A model generated the notes under the pieces. That model saw only the letters and a program-made list of their open reading frames with translations, was not told where the DNA came from and searched no databases. The position numbers and the translations under genes were made by a program. A stretch of 64,000 nucleotides of DNA from Culicoidibacter larvae (GTDB lineage Bacteria > Bacillota_I > Bacilli_A > Culicoidibacterales > Culicoidibacteraceae): the NCBI RefSeq assembly GCF_005771635.1, contig NZ_VBWP01000002.1, positions 1 to 64,000 on the forward strand, read 5' to 3'. Shown here piece by piece: positions 59,830 to 64,000 of this stretch (position 1 is its first letter; every line of letters begins with the position of its first letter).

Positions 59830-60738
59830 TTATTCAATTAAACCAAAATGTTTGAATTTAGTTACCCGTTGCACGCTTACTACCCCGCGCCATATTTGGG
59901 TTACATATTGAGCCTCGTTGCTTTCTTCACCCCAAGAGAAATTGGGTTGCCAATATCCTTCCGGATGCAATGTTTCTATCCAGTTAGTAAAATTCTTTTC
60001 TACTCCCGCTTCAACTGCCGAATACCAAAGCGAATTTGGTTTATCCACAAAATCCAGCGGCTTTGCTACATACCCTTCCCATGTAGCTGAATCAAAACTA
60101 GTTGTTTGATGAATCAATGTTTGCAGCTTAACAACGACTGCATCAGTAATCATTGGCGAGTTTATCGCTAATAAATGCTCAACCATGAATTGCAGACAAA
60201 ATAAATCATGTTCAAAAGCAACTTCTGCTTGCATTAAAAATGCTAATGCACGCTCAGCTTCACGCAACCCTAAATCCTGCTGTGTCGCATTCCCATATAT
60301 TATCAGTACCGCTGCCGCAACTGCTCCGGGATTAGGCCGATATTCAGTTGCCGACTGGTATTGCCACCATGGCGCATGCGGATATGTTTCAACAATGTTT
60401 GGCACTTGCTCCCAGGTCATTGGTCGTTGCTCATCAGCAGTATTTTCAAAATATGCTAAAAGCTGCGCCAGCCAAGGAGCATCTTGCAAAAGACCATACT
60501 CATCGGCAATAAATAATGCCTCCGCACTTGCAGTTGCTGATGATTCCGGCATAGTAATATCAGGTTCAAGCCCGTTACCAAACCCACCATCAGCATTTTG
60601 ATACTTCAGCAATTCTGCTAAAACTAAATTTGCTTCAGCATTCCGCATCATAACTTGCCACTTCGCTTTTTCAAGCGGTCGGCCATATTCCATAATCCAC
60701 ATCTCAATTGCATCTACTTGTTCTTGATATAACTTCAT
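59830..60738 (-). CDS. Protein with a prenyltransferase/terpene-cyclase-like alpha toroid
   Basis: A 302-residue soluble protein. The motif LLKYQNADGGFGNGLEPD (about 50) is the QW-like repeat of alpha/alpha toroid proteins such as squalene cyclases, and LHPEGYWQPNFSWG near the end is a second copy. The catalytic DXDD of terpene cyclases is absent, so an enzymatic role is uncertain. The ATG at 60738 follows AAGGAG by about 12 nt and replaces an upstream start at 60771. It lies directly after the AraC-type gene (64-nt gap), which may control it. Confidence 0.7.
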   Translation of the reverse strand: MKLYQEQVDAIEMWIMEYGRPLEKAKWQVMMRNAEANLVLAELLKYQNADGGFGNGLEPDITMPESSATASAEALFIADEYGLLQDAPWLAQLLAYFENTADEQRPMTWEQVPNIVETYPHAPWWQYQSATEYRPNPGAVAAAVLIIYGNATQQDLGLREAERALAFLMQAEVAFEHDLFCLQFMVEHLLAINSPMITDAVVVKLQTLIHQTTSFDSATWEGYVAKPLDFVDKPNSLWYSAVEAGVEKNFTNWIETLHPEGYWQPNFSWGEESNEAQYVTQIWRGVVSVQRVTKFKHFGLIE

Positions 60739-60802
60739 GTTTTCCAACTCCTTGCCTCTAGTATACACCACTACCTATAAACTCAATTGTAAAAATACGA
60801 CA

Positions 60803-61636
60803 TTATTTTTTGTTCAATGCCAAATTTTTTGCTGCCCGCGGTGTTAACCCATGAAACTTTTTAAATGATTTCAATAAATGCGCCTGATCAACAAAACCAA
60901 AACGAAACACCAAGTCCTGTGCATTGACAATTTCTTCTCCTAACATCGTCTGCCAGATGCGCTGGTAACGAATTAAATCATAAGCCTTTTTCGGCGTCAC
61001 TCCGGTATATTGCAAAAAAAGCCGTTCTAACTGCCGCCGCGACAAATATACCGAATCAAAAATCTCCTGACTGCTTTTATTCGTCTTCAACATTAAATAT
61101 AAAGCATTGAAGACATGACTATCAATCTCTTGAAAGCTGATTTGTTTGCTGAGGAGTTGCTCAGCAAACAAAATTTTTCTCCCCATCAAACGCTCCTCAA
61201 TCAAGTGCGGGGTTAATGCTTCAACAAAATCAGCAAAATACTCTCGGGCATCAAAGTTGTAGTTCAAGACTTTATCTAAGGGCACTCGCGTAAATAAACC
61301 CACGGTCCAAAAATAAAAACGCACCGCAAAGACCGCCACCTCATCGTTACCACTCATCGGCGGCACATAATACGCATGATCATTAATGCCATGAAAGCTG
61401 GTAAAAACTTTACCACTACTATAATTAATAATAAATATTATGTCCATGGCTGTATCAGGAACTACTAAACTTGTGGATTGCTCGGCAACAGCATCCGGAC
61501 GATATGGCTGCTCGCTGCCCCAAAAACAAATAATATAAGGTTGCAGAAAATAATTGGCCGCATACTCACTATGCGTCGCATTAAAGCTGAATGGCGTTGC
61601 CGTTCTCGGTCGGTATTGAGTTATTAAGCGTTTCAT
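60803..61636 (-). CDS. AraC-family transcriptional regulator
   Basis: A 277-residue regulator with an N-terminal sensor domain (about 1-165; TSLVVPDTAMDIIFIIN and FAVRFYFWTVGLFTRVPLDKV resemble the DUF6597-type domain) and a C-terminal double helix-turn-helix: LSRRQLERLFLQYTGVTPKKAYDLIRYQRIW and LVFRFGFVDQAHLLKSFKKFHGLTPRAA. The ligand is unknown. It precedes the toroid-like protein in the same direction. GGAGG-type purines lie before the ATG at 61636. Confidence 0.9.
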   Translation of the reverse strand: MKRLITQYRPRTATPFSFNATHSEYAANYFLQPYIICFWGSEQPYRPDAVAEQSTSLVVPDTAMDIIFIINYSSGKVFTSFHGINDHAYYVPPMSGNDEVAVFAVRFYFWTVGLFTRVPLDKVLNYNFDAREYFADFVEALTPHLIEERLMGRKILFAEQLLSKQISFQEIDSHVFNALYLMLKTNKSSQEIFDSVYLSRRQLERLFLQYTGVTPKKAYDLIRYQRIWQTMLGEEIVNAQDLVFRFGFVDQAHLLKSFKKFHGLTPRAAKNLALNKK

Positions 61637-61695
61637 TTTCTGCCTCCTTTATCTTCCTATTATAACAAACTTTATTCGCGAAAACGAGACAGCAA

Positions 61696-61724
61696 AAAAC
61701 CGCGCAATTTTACCACGCGGTTTT
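61696..61724 (-). terminator. Intrinsic terminator after the 54-residue gene
   Basis: 9-bp stem AAAACCGCG / CGCGGTTTT with an 11-nt loop, then TTGCTG on the minus strand. Confidence 0.75.
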
Positions 61725-61731
61725 ACCATTT

Positions 61732-61896
61732 CTATTCGCCTTCTTCAAGTAATTTTCGTTCCTTATCCTTCTTCACAGTGTCCCAGACAAATAATCCATA
61801 TGCAATTGTGGCAATTTTTATAACTCCAACTAAAGCAACTGTGCCACCGATTAATCGTTTGACACTTTTTGAATCCAGATTTTGATGATTATACAT
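61732..61896 (-). CDS. Small single-helix membrane protein (54 aa)
   Basis: The ORF reads MYNHQNLDSKSVKRLIGGTV, then one hydrophobic helix (ALVGVIKIATIAYGLFVW) and a charged tail (KKDKERKLLEEGE). GGAGGG lies 7 nt before the ATG at 61896, a TTGACA-17-TACGAT promoter lies at 61927-61955, and a terminator follows, so this is a complete small transcription unit. I do not recognise a family. The topology suggests a small membrane regulator or accessory subunit. Confidence 0.72.
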   Translation of the reverse strand: MYNHQNLDSKSVKRLIGGTVALVGVIKIATIAYGLFVWDTVKKDKERKLLEEGE

Positions 61897-61926
61897 AACC
61901 AATCCCTCCAACTACCAATATAATTT

Positions 61927-61955
61927 ATCGTATCAGTCAATCTGCCTAGTGTCAA
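61927..61955 (-). promoter_or_regulatory. Promoter of the 54-residue gene
   Basis: TTGACA (61950-61955), 17-nt spacer, TACGAT (61927-61932) on the minus strand. Confidence 0.65.
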
Positions 61956-62031
61956 TGAATACGATTGAATAATTATTGTCGCTTCGTTGCTAAACACAGT
62001 TGATATACTAATTATAAAGGAGCTGATTGCT

Positions 62032-62424
62032 ATGATAAAACGATTACCTACCCATGTTAAAGATGATACTTGTGCAGCTGCGGTTATTGCCGGTGATTTC
62101 ATTTTCCTGGCGCACCATAGCGGTAGCATTGCTTCTGCTGAAGCAGAGCAGTATGATGGCAAAAAAGGCTATCAACCGGATATCGTCCAGCAAACTAGAG
62201 TTTGCTTTGATCACTTACGCATTACTCTGGAGAATGCAGGTGCCAGCCTTGACGATGTTGTCCAACTCAATTACTATATTCGCAACAAAGATGATTTTCG
62301 TACCGGTGCTGATGTATTCGCAGAGTACTTTACTGATGGCGCCCCCGCTCGGATGACGGTTATCACCGATTTTATTGACGAAGAATGTCTATGTCAGATT
62401 GATGGCGTAGCCTATAAAGGATAA
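62032..62424 (+). CDS. RidA family protein (YjgF/YER057c/UK114)
   Basis: A 130-residue protein of the enamine/imine deaminase superfamily, whose core members detoxify reactive 2-aminoacrylate from PLP enzymes. Visible motifs are VIAGDFIFLAHHSGS, QQTRVCFDHLRITLENAGASLDDVVQLNYYIRNKDDF and GAPARMTVITDFIDEECLCQIDGVA. The catalytic-Arg position (PARMTV) and the C-terminal Glu are present. The upstream ATG at 61987 has no ribosome site; the ATG at 62032 follows AAAGGAG. It is alone on the plus strand. Confidence 0.9.
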   Translation: MIKRLPTHVKDDTCAAAVIAGDFIFLAHHSGSIASAEAEQYDGKKGYQPDIVQQTRVCFDHLRITLENAGASLDDVVQLNYYIRNKDDFRTGADVFAEYFTDGAPARMTVITDFIDEECLCQIDGVAYKG

Positions 62425-62425
62425 G

Positions 62426-62453
62426 AAAAAGTCGGCATTGCTGCCGACTTTTT
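62426..62453. terminator. Bidirectional terminator between RidA and PTS genes
   Basis: 12-bp perfect stem AAAAAGTCGGCA / TGCCGACTTTTT with loop TTGC, T runs on both strands. Confidence 0.92.
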
Positions 62454-62483
62454 TCGCGAAAGGAAAGTTTAATTCATTTTTTT

Positions 62484-63944
62484 CTATTCTTCTTTTGTTT
62501 TCGTTTCTTTCATTAACTTTTTAATATCATCAGCAACAAACTGCACATCTACACCAATAATAACTTGGGCTGCAGTTTTTGATGTCTTCATAACTCCTGC
62601 TGCTCCGGCAGACTTGATCTTCTTTTCATCAATAATGTCAGCATCTTTTACATCTAAACGTAAACGAGTTGAACAGTTATCAATGGTAACAATATTATCT
62701 TTACCGCCAAGTCCTTCAAGAATTCGAGCTGCTTTTGAACTTTCGACAGCAATAGTATCATCGATTTCTTGTTCATTCGTTTCAAAATCATCTTCGCGTC
62801 CAGGTGTTTTTAAATTGAAAGCTTTGATGACGAAATAGAAAATAAAGAAGTATACAAAGAAGAAAGCAACTCCCATAATTAGCAAGCCAATCGGATTGGT
62901 TGCTAAACCAAAGTTAAGTACATAGTCAAATAATCCTGCTGAAAAGCCGAACCCATGCAAGAAGCCAAAAATGTTAGCCAAGAATAAAGATAATCCGGTT
63001 AACGCTGCATGGATAACATACAGTACCGGTGCAGCAAACATGAATAAAAATTCAATTGGCTCAGTAATCCCGGTTAAGAATGCAACTGCCGCTACCGAAA
63101 TAACTGCCGATAAAATTTCTTTACGGTTTTCTTTTTTAGCTGTTGCTGCCATGGCAAACCCAGCTCCCGGAAGACCAAACATCATAACTGGGAAGAATCC
63201 TGCTTGATAAATTCCGGCAGTTGGATCTCCAGCTAAGAAACGGAAAATATCTCCATAAACCGGAACTCCGGCTCCGGCCCCAACTGTTGGTATAAATTCA
63301 CCAAAGTTAAACCAGAAGATTGAATTAAGTACGTGGTGTAAGCCAAGCGGAATTAATAAACGGTTGAAGAAACCGAATAATCCTGCGCCAATTGCACCAA
63401 GTGAAATCAACCAATCGCCAAATGCTGAAATTCCTGTCCAAACAAATGGCCAAACAAAGAATAAAATTGCTGCTAAAATCAATGAGAAAATCGATGTTAG
63501 AATTGGCACTAAACGGCGTCCTGAGAAAAAGCCAATCCAAGCCGGCAACTTAGTCTCACTAAAACGATTATAAGTCACCGAGGCAATGATACCGACCAGA
63601 ACCCCAATTAAGACGTTATTAGACACTTTACCAAATGCTGCTAACGCCATCTCGTCAGTAACGCCATACGATTCAACTGCTGCTGGTGCCAATACCCCAA
63701 TAACAACATAAAAACCGATTAATCCGGCTAGTGCCGCAGCACCATGATTGTCTTTTGACATCCCGAAAGCAATACTAATCGCAAACAATGCTGCCATATG
63801 GTCCATAATTGCACCACCGGCAAGACTAATAAATGGAATGTCTAATACATCCGCAGCTCCAATACGAAGTAAAATTGCTGCCGCCGGCAACGCTGCTACC
63901 GGGAGCATCAACGATTTTCCAATTCGTTGTAAATACTTTAACAT
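62484..63944 (-). CDS. PTS permease IIBC, N-acetylglucosamine type
   Basis: Sugar-phosphorylating permease of the Glc family. The IIC domain (about 1-375) begins MLKYLQRIGKSLMLPVAALPAAAILLRIG, has HHVLNSIFWF, FGLPGAGFAMA and GITEPIEFLFMF with the conserved sugar-site Glu; the IIB domain (about 400-480) carries the phosphorylated Cys in IDNCSTRLRL. The NagE/NagP-like layout and sequence point to GlcNAc, though glucose cannot be excluded. There is no IIA domain, so a separate IIA (Crr-like) must supply phosphate. GAAGGAGG precedes the ATG. The promoter lies near or beyond the right edge. Confidence 0.9.
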   Translation of the reverse strand: MLKYLQRIGKSLMLPVAALPAAAILLRIGAADVLDIPFISLAGGAIMDHMAALFAISIAFGMSKDNHGAAALAGLIGFYVVIGVLAPAAVESYGVTDEMALAAFGKVSNNVLIGVLVGIIASVTYNRFSETKLPAWIGFFSGRRLVPILTSIFSLILAAILFFVWPFVWTGISAFGDWLISLGAIGAGLFGFFNRLLIPLGLHHVLNSIFWFNFGEFIPTVGAGAGVPVYGDIFRFLAGDPTAGIYQAGFFPVMMFGLPGAGFAMAATAKKENRKEILSAVISVAAVAFLTGITEPIEFLFMFAAPVLYVIHAALTGLSLFLANIFGFLHGFGFSAGLFDYVLNFGLATNPIGLLIMGVAFFFVYFFIFYFVIKAFNLKTPGREDDFETNEQEIDDTIAVESSKAARILEGLGGKDNIVTIDNCSTRLRLDVKDADIIDEKKIKSAGAAGVMKTSKTAAQVIIGVDVQFVADDIKKLMKETKTKEE

Positions 63945-64000
63945 ATATATATCCTCCTTCTTTCCTCTCGTCTTAATTATAAGAAAAAAACAACCAATGT

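Noticed and set aside
1-64000. tRNA, rRNA, insertion sequence or prophage genes
   Set aside because: I looked for cloverleaf-like segments, transposase and phage proteins and saw none.

Overview
The window looks like a chromosomal stretch of a low-GC, Gram-positive (Bacillota) bacterium. Supporting signs are PolC-type DNA polymerase III, a comG competence-pilus operon, an RNase J homologue, an LPXTG-anchored surface protein, a ROK glucokinase, Mn-type superoxide dismutase, very purine-rich Shine-Dalgarno sites and near-consensus TTGACA-17-TATAAT promoters. UGA is a stop codon, so this is not a mycoplasma-type code. Isoprenoids come from the DXP route (dxr, uppS, ispG). L-lactate dehydrogenase, a flavodiiron protein and SOD suggest a fermentative, oxygen-tolerant lifestyle. 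I cannot fix the genus; an Erysipelotrichia- or Culicoidibacter-like lineage is only a guess.

Layout. 1-13.2 kb (minus strand) is a housekeeping block: aroK, uppS, cdsA, dxr, rseP, proS, polC, then rimP, nusA, ylxR, ylxQ and the start of infB. The infB fragment carries seven tandem 42-bp repeats that all encode the same Gly/Arg-rich 14-mer. 13.3-16.6 kb is comGA to comGG, in which comGD appears broken. 16.7-20.9 kb holds a metallo-hydrolase, glcK, ldh, rpmG and sodA. ispG at 21.2 kb is on the plus strand. 22.3-27.4 kb is a nucleoside-salvage cluster (nucleoside hydrolase, DcuC-type carrier, LacI-type regulator, ribokinase, GNAT) behind a consensus promoter with an operator in its spacer. 27.4-33.2 kb holds a GH1 glycosidase, a Nudix protein, a flavodiiron protein and a large TPR/Sel1 protein. 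33.3-36.7 kb is rpsB-tsf-pyrH-frr, with long nested inverted repeats in two of its spacers. 36.9-50.5 kb carries a PH-like membrane protein, typA, an MFS carrier, an RNase J paralogue, mgtA, a small membrane protein and a TetR regulator flanked by a 57-bp exact direct repeat, ppaC and topB. 50.6-64 kb is more accessory: a GntR-ABC operon, small unknown genes, a stand-alone AAA ATPase, pepF, a plant-type LRR LPXTG protein, a TetR/Zn-ribbon/TfoX-C operon, a terpenoid-toroid-like protein with an AraC regulator, RidA and a GlcNAc-type PTS permease.

Most transcription units end in clear intrinsic terminators, and the minus strand dominates. Several small genes are easy to miss: comGG, rpmG, a 54-residue membrane peptide, and a possible 38-residue ORF between two terminators. 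The most unusual points are the repeat-bearing IF-2, the broken comGD, a prolyl-tRNA synthetase without its editing insertion, an RNase J with degenerate beta-CASP motifs, and two copies of a palindromic element sharing a 20-nt core. No tRNA, rRNA, CRISPR array, transposase or phage gene was seen.
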